NCBI GenBank assembly: GCA_002286715.1
Contig: NSJX01000008.1
Location: 211,630-275,629, forward strand
Direction: 5' to 3'
Length of the DNA: 64,000 bases
Source: Dentipellis sp. KUC8613
Lineage: Eukaryota > Basidiomycota > Agaricomycetes > Russulales > Hericiaceae
The notes below the pieces were generated by a model. That model made no database searches, had not been told where the DNA came from, and worked only from the letters and a program-made list of their open reading frames with translations. Position 1 is the stretch's first letter. Each line of letters begins with the position of its first letter. A program made the position numbers and the translations under genes. Positions 9,704 to 20,576 of the stretch are shown here, in pieces.

Positions 9704-10717
9704 TCACAGCCGAAACAACGTCCGTATATCTTCTACCGGCTTCCATAGATGGACGTGTGGCACTAACATGACAGCTCCTGCAGAGACTTCCAGGCGCTGC
9801 AGAATAGCGGCACAGAGCGCGGACTGGAGTCTGAAGTCGAGTGTCGATAAATTAGGCATCGATATAGGCGCAGAATTCGACTTCTGGAGTGGATCGAACG
9901 GTGGTGAGTCGGAAATGCAGTGATGCAACTTCAGGGTCTTCAGACTTGGCATCTTCGCGAGCGCGAATAGCAGTGTCGACATCGATGGGATGCACCGTGC
10001 GTCCGCGAGCCGAGCGTTGTCCTCCGATTCACGGAATACAAGCTCCAGGCTGATAAGTCCCGGGAAGCAGAGATCCTTCCAGTCAAAGAAGACGTGGTAA
10101 ATACTGAGATGACGCAGGGATAGACAGGTGCCGGACAACAAAGGCCCACGAATCGACGGTCCCTTCCGATTGCTCCCATACGGTGGCACCCGCAGCTTCA
10201 GGGTTTCCAACTGATGCGCAGGCTCGTGTAGGCGGTCGAAGAGCAGATGGAGGGGATTGTGCCATCCTGAGACGTCGAGAATGCGCATCTGGGGTATACG
10301 AGACGCGAGCATCTGCATTTCTTCGAACCTGTCCCAGGATGCGACGTATTGATTGATAGTCAGCGGGAGATTGCCTGCACGATGAAGCACGGTCATCATC
10401 CCATTCCCACCGAGGGATACCAGATCCGTCCAAAGGAACGGTGCTGCTAGAGCTACCATCCTCCAGCGCCGGCACACGTGCGTGATCCGGATCCAACCCA
10501 AGTCGCCAGCAGATTTGTTGGACCGCGGGATGTCGACGGCGGCGAGCCAGACGAAGATCTGTAACAAGATTTCCGGGGGCACAGACGCGCCAAGCTCAAT
10601 CGGACTGGGTTGGACTCTGGGACAATTTGAGCGCTTGAAATACTCCCTGGTCCTACAGACAATTTGCTCGTACCGGAGTCCTTCAATCGCGGTATCCGTT
10701 AACTGTAAGTCGGCCAT
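9704..10717 (-). CDS. F-box-like protein, C-terminally truncated
   Basis: Open frame of 337 residues with a good F-box-like region, SVPPEILLQIFVWL and then LGWIRITHVCRRWRMVALAA and FLWTDLV, plus the first LRR-like half (SLRHLSIYHVFF). It aligns best with the gene at 12018 (for example ILQRLEVSAGAVML with LLKRIRIPSGAAIL) but stops at VEDIRTLFRL. The roughly 200 residues that follow that point in the full-length relatives are missing. Sequence after the TGA at 9704-9706 does not resemble the family. It could be a truncated or decaying paralog, or it could continue through an unrecognised intron, since a weak GTGACC donor overlaps the stop. Function: Skp1-binding F-box protein if expressed. Confidence 0.7.
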   Translation of the reverse strand: MADLQLTDTAIEGLRYEQIVCRTREYFKRSNCPRVQPSPIELGASVPPEILLQIFVWLAAVDIPRSNKSAGDLGWIRITHVCRRWRMVALAAPFLWTDLVSLGGNGMMTVLHRAGNLPLTINQYVASWDRFEEMQMLASRIPQMRILDVSGWHNPLHLLFDRLHEPAHQLETLKLRVPPYGSNRKGPSIRGPLLSGTCLSLRHLSIYHVFFDWKDLCFPGLISLELVFRESEDNARLADARCIPSMSTLLFALAKMPSLKTLKLHHCISDSPPFDPLQKSNSAPISMPNLSTLDFRLQSALCAAILQRLEVSAGAVMLVPHVHLWKPVEDIRTLFRL

Positions 10718-12017
10718 ATTGTGGCACTAGCTACTGCGAGTCAGCAGTCGGAAATGAGAAACTGGATACATTGTATGCACGTACGCTAACGGTTGTGATC
10801 GCACGTATGGGTATTGCACTACCGACGTGACACTCGATACCAAGCAGTCTATTGAAGCCCAATATACGCTTAGATCAGTCCTTTGAGTAGGTTCTAGAGC
10901 TGCTGTACGGCGCACCTGTGTCCTTGTGGTTCGGGCTTTCTGTCTTCCTTTAGAACGAAGAGGCTGCTTGGCCTCGTCTATCCCGCGACGTCGCACGACG
11001 CTCCAGTATGACTACTGTACATAATTGCATGGTTCGTCGTCTGAAATTTGGTTGAAGTCAAGGCTCGATCCATACCTTCGCGACCTCAGAAAAGCACCCT
11101 CGACGACCGCGAAAGTTCAAAGAGACGACGAGGGCGCTTGACCCTTCCATAAATCAGGACAGGGGGTGGGAGTTGTGGCGGCTTCATCATGATCGTCGCA
11201 GTCGAGGGTTTGGATGTGGGCCCTTGGATCTCTGGATGCGGATGTACAGCGTTACTGAGAAATTTAAAGCTGTCAATGTCATTTAGACATATGCAAGCGC
11301 CCGCCTTCGGAGGCTGCCGAGCAATTGAGCTCAGTCAGCGTTGACACGAACGCCGTCGACAGTACTGGACGTGAGCAACATGCTTGACGCTTGGAAACAA
11401 TGCAGGTAACATAAGAGAACGATATCACAACTGTAGGATTAACATGGAATGATTTGAATGAAGAAGTTGACCACTCAACCCCACCTGACCGAATCGCTAC
11501 CATGTCCTCAGAGATACTCGGATCGTCGAGGGCGGCCCGGTCACAGCCCGAGCCCGGACTCACGACTGGCACTGGCACTCGGCACTCGACTTTGACCACC
11601 ATCTATACGCTCTCAAGCCGGATCACTTCGCAAGCCAGTTTCTGGTAGAGGACCCATCTATCTAGCGGTTCTCTATATTCCTTTGTTATCAAAGTACTCT
11701 GTGAAACGCGCCCGAGATGAAAGGTACACGTCACGCTGACGGCGAAGCTTCATGACAAGGCGCTTCCATGAGGCCTTTCTCTCCTTTATCGCTCATCATC
11801 GCAGCTGGCATACGGGTGAGTGGAATTGTCTATGTAGCAGCGTCCCCGCTGACCATCTGCTCGCCTGTTTTATTCTTCACAAACAGATATGTCGACGACT
11901 AGCATTCCTCAGAACGCATGCGACTCTACGCGTACATCGGATAACCCTGTCGCGTCAGTAGATGCCTTTCTTGAGATTTCCAAATAAGCTGACTGTTTTC
12001 TCTGCAGCCCGATCTCT
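10718..12017. other. Divergent intergenic region between two F-box genes
   Basis: Shared upstream region of the truncated F-box gene (-) and the F-box gene at 12018 (+). A small upstream exon starting near 11889 was tested; none of the donors I saw gave the reading phase required to join 12018. No other exon is supported. Confidence 0.5.
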
Positions 12018-13643
12018 ATGGCCTCTATGGCCTACAGACGTGCGAATACGATCCGTGAAGGGATGCTCGAAGTGGCCCAGATCGATCGTGACATTCAAGA
12101 ACTCGAGGGCAAGCTCTGCACTCTGCGGCTGCGTCGCAATCTCGTGGTTCCGATCTCATTACTACCTCCGGAGATACTTTTGCAATTCTTCTTGTGTCTG
12201 CGCGCAGTCGACATACCAAGCAGACGAACTCGGTCCTTGGGTTGGATACGGGTCACACACGTCTGTCACCTTTGGAGGACCCTGGCTCTCCGAACTCCGA
12301 TGCTATGGGCGGAAGTCATTGTGACCCTTCGGAGAGGTACGATTGAACATCTGCTTCGACGTGCAGCAGGTGTCCCCCTCTTCGTCAGGGGCTTCTATGC
12401 TACCAACCTCGATCTTCCAGATGTACGAGCACTAGCCTCCCGTATGTCCCAGATACGCGTGCTCGATGTCGAAGGGGATCGCCAGGACCTCGCTCTTCCG
12501 CTGCTCGACCAGATATCTGCATCTGCTACTCAGCTAGAGGTTTTGAAGCTGCGTACGAGAATGCCGACGCATCTCGTGATTGAAGGAGGTCTGCACCCGT
12601 GCACCCGTCCCGTCCTGCGCCATTTGTCCTTGCAGAACACGCTGCTTGATTGGAATAGCCTCCACCAGCTCTCTTCCCTCGTTAGCCTGGAGCTCATTGA
12701 AGCCTATAGCGTCGATCGACCTTCAGAACCAATGTACCAACTTCCTTTGTCCAAGCTGATATCCATTCTCGCCTCATCACCTCGTCTCGAGTCATTAACA
12801 TTGCGTGGCTACCTCATACAGGGTGCCGTCGAAAGTTCTGACAATTCTACTCCTACATATGCGGTTCTCCACCATCTCTCGAAACTCGACATCACTTTCA
12901 ACCTCCTGGACTGTCTTGCACTTCTCAAGCGCATCCGCATTCCCTCAGGGGCTGCGATTTTGCTGCACCGTCTAACCCCATGGAATGATGCCGGTTGTCT
13001 ACAGACCTTGTTGAACATATTGAAGGCACATGTCTTGCCACCTGAAGATGGCCTGTACTTGGGCATCGAGGTTCTGCCGCTGAATCTCGTCGGCCTTGCG
13101 ATGCGAGGCCTCACGTCGGCATCGGCGTCGTTTTATGCATCATTTCACTTCATCGACGGCAAGCTCCCAAGGACCCTCCCAGTCCTCCTCGCCTCGCTGC
13201 CGCTCACCCAGGTCACATCGTTCGAGCTTCAAGATTTCAGCTCGCACGTCAGGAGCAAGCATTGGCACCAGATGCTGGACGCGGCGGTGTTTCTGCCCCA
13301 CGTGCGCAATATGCTGATCCGGGGGCACAACTGCAGGCCCTTCCTCGGACTCCTGGGACGATGCGCGCAGATAGCGCCCGCGCTCGAGACACTGCAGTTG
13401 CGGTTTGGCAGCCGGTCGGCATATGACGTGCTCACGAACAGTGTCTTGGATGAAATCTGCAAGTTCGTTTCTTGTGGACTTTCGTTGAAGAGACTGGAGC
13501 TGCAGTCGGATGCTAGCCATCCTGCGATCAGCGACTGGGAAACGAAGGAGGAGCTCACAAGTGTCATACCTGAAATACGGTTTGTGCAGGTGTCCTTAAC
13601 TTCGTATGATCCTTCGACGCCGAGCCTGACCTGGGGCTCATAA
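12018..13643 (+). CDS. F-box-like domain protein
   Basis: Single-exon gene of 541 residues, the only F-box gene of the cluster on the plus strand. A short N-terminal helix rich in charged residues (RDIQELEGKLCTLRLRRN) precedes the F-box-like core LLPPEILLQFFLCL and LGWIRVTHVCHLWRTLALRT. LRR-like sequence follows to the end (LRHLSLQNTLLDW, LETLQLRFGS). The start could be the ATG at 12018 or the one at 12027, which differ by three residues. It is probably the intact relative of the truncated gene at 9704. Predicted role: substrate-recognition subunit of an SCF ligase; the target is unknown. Confidence 0.83.
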   Translation: MASMAYRRANTIREGMLEVAQIDRDIQELEGKLCTLRLRRNLVVPISLLPPEILLQFFLCLRAVDIPSRRTRSLGWIRVTHVCHLWRTLALRTPMLWAEVIVTLRRGTIEHLLRRAAGVPLFVRGFYATNLDLPDVRALASRMSQIRVLDVEGDRQDLALPLLDQISASATQLEVLKLRTRMPTHLVIEGGLHPCTRPVLRHLSLQNTLLDWNSLHQLSSLVSLELIEAYSVDRPSEPMYQLPLSKLISILASSPRLESLTLRGYLIQGAVESSDNSTPTYAVLHHLSKLDITFNLLDCLALLKRIRIPSGAAILLHRLTPWNDAGCLQTLLNILKAHVLPPEDGLYLGIEVLPLNLVGLAMRGLTSASASFYASFHFIDGKLPRTLPVLLASLPLTQVTSFELQDFSSHVRSKHWHQMLDAAVFLPHVRNMLIRGHNCRPFLGLLGRCAQIAPALETLQLRFGSRSAYDVLTNSVLDEICKFVSCGLSLKRLELQSDASHPAISDWETKEELTSVIPEIRFVQVSLTSYDPSTPSLTWGS

Positions 13644-14401
13644 TGCACTGGATATAACTTAGTACTTGTTTGGCAGATAACAAGTGTATCCGTATAACAT
13701 GAATGAGTAGATCCGGTCCGATACCCTCACTGGCATGGCGAAAATACCATTCTGCAATGCTGGGCAGATCTGCTCAGATGCTGCTTGCCACTAGCATTCT
13801 GGAAAGGCACACACGGCGACGATAGAACTGTAGAGGACGCGCACGCGTCTCCCGCCTAGTGAATATCGAATGAGCGCGTCTGCAGGTGACTACGCGTTCT
13901 TTACGTGAAGGTAAGAACCCTAACCCACAACAAAAGGCAGTCTGAGACTTGGACAGGCATTCTCTAGTTACCTACTACCCGCTGGTGTCCATGCCCAGTG
14001 CTTCAGACCTCAGGCTTCAGCGATCGTTGAAAAAATTGCTGGGCGAGGCCTGAAATATCCGAACTGATGGCGGTCAAGCTTCCCCACATGACCCTACCCA
14101 ATCTCATCATCCCTCACCGACGCCGGCCTGAGGTTTCCTAGACGTCCTGGTCTTTCGCCGCTCGACAAAGTTGCAAGTCCCTCGTTCCCTGTTGTTAAAC
14201 CTTGAGTTCCTGGTCTTTGTTGACCACGAAGCGGCCGAGCTCAATATTCCTATGGTACGTGCGAACTTACGGCTTCTAGAAGCCGTCCTCCCCTCTTCCA
14301 CGCGGCCGGGATCACTGCGCGCTAGCCATTTGTCTTTTCCAGCGTTTGTGCGCGCCTGTTGTGGACTGTAGCTGCTACATCGGCCTTCGCAGATCTACTA
14401 G
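13644..14401. other. Intergenic
   Basis: Upstream of the acetoacetate-decarboxylase-like gene. Two copies of AACCCT occur near 13915-13927, far too short to be a telomere repeat. No gene seen. Confidence 0.55.
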
Positions 14402-15455
14402 ATGCCAGCAACGTCTGCACCCCACCCGCTATCCAGTCCCGCCTTCCCTGATGACGTTCTTCTCGCACCTGCGCCCTGGAATACCACCGCCGAATTCTAC
14501 GTCTTTCTGGGTCGTGCGACCCCACATCCCACATCCTCGGATGTAGAGTCATTCAACCCCAACGACGAGCCGTCCATCCTCCAAGGCCTCCCGACCGGAG
14601 CTTACCACCCGTTCGAGAAGATACACCCTTCCGCACTCCAGCCTATTCCTGCTCGAGGCTCCGACGGACACAAGCAGCATCAGGGAAGCTGGCCGCAGAT
14701 CGTGGTCGTCCGCTACAAAGACACGCCCGTAGGATCCTACGACGAGCTTATGTACGTCGCGGGCTGGTTCGAGAATCCGGTGCGGGGAGCGGGTGTCGCG
14801 TCGGCGCGTATCACGAATATCTACGTGAGCAGCAGCGCGGGCGCTTTGAACGGGCGGAGGAACTGGAGTACGTTCACCTTGACCGATCATGCTCAGATAG
14901 AGACAGAGGGCTGACGTGGCCCCCTCAGATACCCCGAAGCACGTCGCACGCTTCGAATGGACACCCAAGCCTGGAGACGCAAACACCACGACACTCCGAG
15001 TGTACCACGATAGCGATGCGCCTCCCCCTTTGCGTGCCAACGAGCCGTTCTTTGTCGCGACACTGACGCGCTCGCGCCTGCCTGCAATTCCGGCCAACAC
15101 CGCCCGCTTGCCTTTCGCCAGTGCCGTTAGCAACGCACTGCGCTTCGTGCAGCCTCCCCTTCTCCCTGGGCGCTACCCTGATCATAGCAAGGGGGCGGAC
15201 ACAGTCATCAAAACGGATGAAGCGCTGCACGGATCTGAAAGCCCGTGGCTGTCGTTTCTGCCTGAGTACGATGGATGGTTCAGTATCGCGTACATCGAGC
15301 CCGTGGAGGGCGAAGAGGCATTTAAGGATCTGGGTGATGGGCAGGGCTTCCCTCGATGCAAGCCTATATGGATAGGCCAGAGGTTCGAGGGCACGATACG
15401 GCTGCCGGCTTCGGAGGTGGTTGTGGAGGCCGGTGACTCGGATAGAGGAAAGTGA
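14402..15455 (+). CDS. Acetoacetate decarboxylase-like (ADC superfamily) protein
   Basis: Two exons, 14402-14867 and 14929-15455, with a 61-nt GT-AG intron, giving 330 residues. Family signatures are GSYDELMYVAGWF, then ITNIYVSSSAGALNGRRNW, and across the intron NTPKHVARFEW. The Lys of TPK (residue 159) falls where ADC enzymes carry the Schiff-base lysine of the PKK motif, so catalysis is possible but inferred. Fungal members of this superfamily are poorly characterised, and the substrate may be a beta-keto acid other than acetoacetate. No signal peptide is evident. Its downstream neighbour on the same strand is the FMP52-like gene; 0.8 kb separates them, so they are independent transcription units. 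Confidence 0.75.
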
Positions 15456-16280
15456 GTCGACTCAGATAATGGACAGATCGTGATAGAGTGTATCATCGTG
15501 TTTGCTTCGGGATGGACGCAGTTTGCCACCGGCACTGATCCTGAGGTGAGTCCAATTAGAGCCACTTTCGGATACCAAGAACAACGACCAAGTACTGTCC
15601 GTGTACATCGGCCGTCCTTCGGCCCTGGAGCTGCAGTGCACGTCAGTGAATATGTCTGCCGCGGAGAGAGTGGGTCCAGGTACATTCGCGTCCATCCGAT
15701 TCCCCTTGAAACATTTGTATTTCGTCGATGTCTTGAACTGCTGGTACCAGAGTTGAAAGTAGTCTCATATGATACTCGTCGCGACTCTGGTGCACCATTT
15801 CGCCGCTCACTCGCCGCCAACATCTGTACTTGAAGTATAGGCAGATGGAGTCGTAAAACCTTCGTTGCTTCCATAGTGTACGCATTATAAGAGTAAACGG
15901 GCTGCAAGGTGGGACTTCGGTCAAGTGCCGGGTATGGGCGTCCATCACCGGTCGCCGACCTTCCGAATCGGATACAGACGCGTACTCTTTCCTTCTCGCC
16001 GGGACGACGCGTCGCTATACCTCTCTATGAAACAGATTCTACTCGTCGAGACTCCTCAATGGTTTGCAGGATGGCTCAACGATAAGATGAAATACCTCAT
16101 TAGCCGACCTGGGCCGGGTATTACCAACCACCCTCAGGTCGGATACAAGTAGGGCACTGCGGACAGGAGGAGCGTCACTGTCGTGCACTCCTCTGCATTC
16201 GCCTTAATTCTCTCTGCTACCCTGCCCTCGTAATTCTTTTTCATTCGCCCATATTAACGATCTGAATACTCTGCATCTCT
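15456..16280. other. Intergenic
   Basis: Between the ADC-like and FMP52-like genes. Short open frames are present but none has a recognisable motif or splice partner. Confidence 0.55.
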
Positions 16281-17361
16281 ATGGCATCCGCAGGTATGCC
16301 GCATCTCATCCGTTATGGTTATGAGGACGGAACTGACCATTTGTATTCTATCTGCATTGCAGCGAAATCCGCACTCCTCGTTGGTGCAACAGGCGCAGTG
16401 GGCAAGCACCTTCTGCAGGAGCTGCTCACCTCCCCCCAATTCAACCGCGTCGGAGAGTTCGGTCGACGAGTCACCGCCCCTGAGCAGCTTGCCGGCCTCG
16501 GAGAGGCCCAGAAGGCCAAACTCCAACAAAAGGCTATTGATTTCGAGAAGATCGAGCAGGAGGGGCTGAAGGATGGCAAATGGGATGTGGTCTTCATAAC
16601 GTGCGTGTCATTGTTCCTCTTCTGTTTCTCTCAAAAGTTGATTAGCTCATGCATATGTTTTTCTTTGCGGGTGCAGGCTAGGTACGACTGCGAAGAAAGC
16701 GGGTTCCTCTGCGAATTTCGAGAAGATCGACCGAGAGTGCGTTGCTTTTCTTCCAGCTAACGCATGCGAGCCTACAACCGCTGTTCATCCTGTAGGTATG
16801 TCATCAACGCTGCCAAGGCTGCTCAGACTGCGGATCCCGACCACCCGCAGCGCCTCGTTTATGTCTCTGTACGTGCGCAATCGCATGGATCTTCTTGGCC
16901 ACGCGTCTCACCACTCATGACTCTCCCTGCAGTCGGTCGGCTCCAACCCGAGTTCTTCCGCTTTGTACACACGCTCGAAAGGCCTGACGGAGCGCGGGCT
17001 CGCTGCGCTCGGCTACTCCGACACCGTCATCTTCCGCCCTGCTTTCCTCATGAACGCCGAACGCTCCGAGTCGCGATTACAAGAAGACATTGTCGTGTAT
17101 GTCCAACCTCAGTCTTTTTCATCAGATGTTGTAGTAGCTAACAGGCTTGGAAGACCCGTTGCATCGTTCTTCTCTCGCTTCTCCAACAGCGTCGGGATCG
17201 ACGTCGCGCGACTCGCCAAGTCCGTGCGTATCGCCGGCCAGCTTGGCTCGGAGAAGCTTCCCTCACAGGCGCAGGCGGAAAAGCGCGAAAGCCCGGCTAG
17301 CAAGCCATACGTTGCTATCAATAATAGCGGCGCGTTGAAGCTCGCAGAGATGGATGTGTAG
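16281..17361 (+). CDS. FMP52/HTATIP2 (TIP30)-like NAD(P)-binding protein
   Basis: Six exons: 16281-16293, 16363-16600, 16677-16736, 16796-16868, 16933-17096, 17145-17361. All introns are GT-AG and the product is 254 residues. Exon 1 is only 13 nt and encodes MASA plus one base. The Rossmann motif GATGAVG (residues 12-18) opens the protein. An FEKIDREYVINAAKAA stretch follows, then LVYVSSVGSNP and a Tyr-x3-Lys pair in YTRSKG (Tyr140, Lys144), as in atypical short-chain dehydrogenases. The order and spacing match yeast Fmp52, a mitochondrial outer-membrane protein, and animal TIP30. Localisation is known only for those relatives and is inferred here. The C-terminus is slightly extended by a charged linker before the final PYVAINNSGALKLAEMDV. 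Confidence 0.8.
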
Positions 17362-17673
17362 GCTTGCTTTGCGATGACTTGTGGACGCTGTGGATCTAGA
17401 AGGACCGTCGACGCCTGCTCGCGCGACAGCCTCCTCGTGTATTTTACCTCGAGTTCGTTAATTGCTTAATTAATCATCCAATGTTATAGCTCTTTACACA
17501 GCGCGCGTGAACAGCTAGATTTCTCAAGGTATATAGATAAAAGCCAATGCGTGCATGCATGCAATTTCGATCCAGTCGATACAGAACAATTCAAGTGCAT
17601 TTCCTTATTCAAACGGGGCCATGGAAGTAAAGGACGCCTCATACTTGTGTCCAGCAGGTTCGCGGCTGTGGGC
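17362..17673. other. Short convergent intergenic region
   Basis: 3' flanks of the FMP52-like gene (+) and an F-box gene (-). Nothing else recognised. Confidence 0.6.
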
Positions 17674-19431
17674 TCATGCGTTCTCATTCTCGTCCTCCTC
17701 GTCCTCTCCTTCGTCCTCCTCTCCCTCCTCCTCTCCCTCGCTATCATCGTCTTCGTCTTCGTCAACATAAAATATTCCGCCTATATGCCATGCATAAAAT
17801 CCATCGCCAGGTCCAGTTTCGGCATCATATCGGAACATGGGCACGACAGCTGCCAGCATATCCTTCCACTGCTCCACGCCCTCCGACTCCGGCGCCGTCC
17901 GCAGGGTGATCCTCTCCAGCGGCACGCCGCGCTCTCTCGCGTGCACGATGCGCGACTCGACCTCGTCCAGCAGCTCGAGTGGCAGACCGGGTTCCGCGTC
18001 GAGGACGACTTCCTTCAGACTCGGAATCGCGTCTGCATTCAGACCGAGCAGGGCGACGAGGAAGGAGCAGTTGCCGTCGGGTTCCAGTAGCACGCCGTGC
18101 ACGTTCGGCCAGTGCAGGCCCGTGGTCAAGAATATCTCTGTCCACACGTCCGCCGACATCTCTGCCTCGTTGCGCATCTCGACAATGGTCAGCCGCTCTC
18201 GGGGCAGCGTCGAGAACATAGTTTTGATGGGGGCGAGCAAGTCATTCGCGATAACGCCCCTCATAGAGAGATAACCAGCCTCGCGTTCAGCGCCGTGGGT
18301 CCTTGTGTAGATCTCGATGTCTCCGTAAGGCTCAGGCAGGATATTAAATTGATAGCATAGATCTAGACAATGGTCGCCATTGCAGTCGAAGTCGCAGTCG
18401 TAGTTGCACTCGTCTGGTCCCACAGGGAGGACGTGGCTTGCCAAGAAGCTTAACAGCACGCGGATGTCTGCGTCTGTCTCCCAGGCTGGAATTGTTGACT
18501 CAATGCAACAGATGGATACATTTGCTTTCAGCTTGAGGACTACGTTGCGGATGAGGGCCGCACAGACAGCCTTGTTCTGCTCTATGATCAACCTTTTGAG
18601 ATTCGGTAAGGACACAGGTGTCAAGCTGTGCCTGAATTCTTCGCTATTGAAGGCATGTACGGCATTGGCAAGATGCAAATGCTCTAAGTTTGGGGTGTCG
18701 CGGATGGTGGCCAACACAGACAGCAAAGAGGGCAGACGCGTTTCTTCCATATTTGTGTAAAGTGTGTGCTCCTTGTAGGACAAAGATAACCTGACAAGAC
18801 CCGAAAAGTTGAAGCTGTTCCACTGGAAAAAGACATTCGTGAGCTTGAGGTGATGCAAGGGCCCACCGCCGCCATTCAACAGGACTCCATGGACTTCAGA
18901 GATTGGATGGTCCTGGGCTTGACCCTCGTCGCGAATTTCTACGTCCAGATATTCCAGTCGAGGAGCAGGACCGTGCAGCCGATCCAGCAGTGGACGAAGA
19001 ATCTCGTGCGAGCCGAGGATAGGGAGGATGCGCATCTGCCCCAGCCGGCATGCAATGTCCTCCACAGCGGGCGACGTATTAGATCCAGCCTCGTAGCGAT
19101 CAAGACGCAGGGGGGCACTTCCAGCACGTTGCAGAGAGACTCTTGTCCACTCGGGTCCGAGGTCGCTAATCCTTGTCCATAGAATGGCAGCTGAGATAGC
19201 AGCCTGTCTCCAACGATGGCAAACATGGGTCACTCCTATCCATCCGAGCTCTACTCTCGCGTCCAACCTTCGCGGGGGAGATATGGATAGCAGATTGGAG
19301 AAGATAAGCACGATGATCTCTAGCGGAAGAGAGACCGCCGCTCGAGTAGCATTGAGTTCTTCCAGTGCCTGAGGAGGCTCACGGTTGCCGGCTGGCCGCT
19401 GTGGGCCACCGACTACGAGAGCTGACGCCAT
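17674..19431 (-). CDS. F-box-like domain protein (paralog of the gene at 1694)
   Basis: Single-exon gene of 585 residues beginning MASALVVGGPQRPAGNREP, nearly the same as the gene at 1694. The F-box-like core is VSLPLEIIVLIFSNLLSI, then LGWIGVTHVCHRWRQAAISA and AILWTRISDLGPEWTRVSL. The LRR-like body shares blocks such as LLNGGGGPLHHLKLTNVFF. It differs by an insert around the middle (Asp/Cys-rich, near 18340-18430) and a longer acidic C-terminal tail made largely of Glu and Asp. Some 0.4 kb of 5' flank is also shared with the 1694 gene, so the duplication included the promoter. Role: predicted SCF substrate receptor; target unknown. Confidence 0.85.
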   Translation of the reverse strand: MASALVVGGPQRPAGNREPPQALEELNATRAAVSLPLEIIVLIFSNLLSISPPRRLDARVELGWIGVTHVCHRWRQAAISAAILWTRISDLGPEWTRVSLQRAGSAPLRLDRYEAGSNTSPAVEDIACRLGQMRILPILGSHEILRPLLDRLHGPAPRLEYLDVEIRDEGQAQDHPISEVHGVLLNGGGGPLHHLKLTNVFFQWNSFNFSGLVRLSLSYKEHTLYTNMEETRLPSLLSVLATIRDTPNLEHLHLANAVHAFNSEEFRHSLTPVSLPNLKRLIIEQNKAVCAALIRNVVLKLKANVSICCIESTIPAWETDADIRVLLSFLASHVLPVGPDECNYDCDFDCNGDHCLDLCYQFNILPEPYGDIEIYTRTHGAEREAGYLSMRGVIANDLLAPIKTMFSTLPRERLTIVEMRNEAEMSADVWTEIFLTTGLHWPNVHGVLLEPDGNCSFLVALLGLNADAIPSLKEVVLDAEPGLPLELLDEVESRIVHARERGVPLERITLRTAPESEGVEQWKDMLAAVVPMFRYDAETGPGDGFYAWHIGGIFYVDEDEDDDSEGEEEGEEDEGEDEEDENENA

Positions 19432-19455
19432 CGCGTCCTCCGAAACAGAGCAGAG

Positions 19456-19461
19456 TTATAC
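19456..19461 (-). promoter_or_regulatory. TATA-like box of F-box gene at 17674
   Basis: GTATAA on the minus strand, about 25-30 bp before the start codon at 19431, at the same distance as in the paralog at 1694. A second TATA-like word lies a few bases further upstream. Confidence 0.4.
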
Positions 19462-19617
19462 TTATACGCGCCTGTTGTCACTGTGAGTCATGTATATGAG
19501 AAGAGGATAGCTCAATAGATGCACTTCACCTCTTACGGAACTATGCAAACAAGTGACGCGACTAGGTGAGGGGGGGGGGAGGGAGGAAGATCGATACAAG
19601 CAATGATCGATATGCTA

Positions 19618-19644
19618 GACTGCGGGTCCTTGTATTATAGTGTC
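19618..19644 (-). promoter_or_regulatory. 27-bp block shared with 3538-3564
   Basis: Identical over 27 bp to the block upstream of the F-box gene at 1694, at the same distance (about 190-215 bp) from the start codon allowing for small indels. The surrounding sequence is diverged. Confidence 0.4.
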
Positions 19645-20576
19645 CACCTCGGAATGGTCCGAAAAGTCGCACCTTCAACTAGAAGGCCTAGGCCGGCTGG
19701 GAAGTTGGACCAAGCACAGCATGTAATTGTGAGTTTGTACGCGAAGGCAACGACTTGCGTTCACAATTGGAAAGTGTGTATTGTTCGCGTCTGCATGTCA
19801 TTGTGTAGTGCAAAACGAAGCCGTCCCACCAGAGTCAGCTGGCATGGTTACAATGGGATCGGGTTTCTGACCAGAGAGGCCGACAAATGAACTTAGCAGG
19901 AGAATCCACGGGAGAAACAAAAGAGGACATATGGGACCCAATCTTCGACCCTGACAGGATGCGACGTAAGTCCGAACCATACGACATCTGATATACATAC
20001 GAGCCAATTATTTGTGTTGCATGCGCACACCATGGAAGTCGCCCTATCGCATGGGAGATTCACGAGGTGAGTATTACGTAGTACCTTGATGGCCACAATA
20101 AAACAAGGACGAACCTTCTCGAACGTTGCGATTCATGATCACAGAAATGAAGAAGAAACCACCCAGTTTTGACGAGGCTGGGTCATCAGGATCACGATGC
20201 GAAGATTAGAGAAGGAGAAAATGTAGTAATTGTTTCCCAAGATTGACGAAGTCAATGTAAGCACATAGCAGTACCGAATAAAGACGATGTCTTGCGACCA
20301 CGCATGACCTCAAGAATGTCGAGAAAGGCCGACCGGATAGACTTACAGCGACTAGCCCACGTCTTCGGACACGGTGAGTTTGACTTCGAAGTGCTCGAAT
20401 TTGCTGAGAAACGGGAATATCCGAGGCATGCGTCTCTGAAAATGAGTTCAGGAGCCGTCGGCACTCAATCCATTGCCCCACCACCGTAGCTCCGCAACAT
20501 TAGGTGACAATATCAACAGTAAGTATACCTATAAACACGCCCATTTTTGTTCCGACCTTCGCAAGATCGATGATAG

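Larger units (their letters stand above)
19432..20576. other. Intergenic with duplicated 5' flank
   Basis: The first 0.4 kb or so is homologous to 3377-3760. The remainder is the 3' flank of the F-box gene ending at 20577. No gene seen. Confidence 0.55.

Noticed and set aside
11889..12017. Upstream coding exon for the F-box gene at 12018
   Set aside because: None of the donors seen gives the phase required to join the main exon, so the start is kept at 12018.
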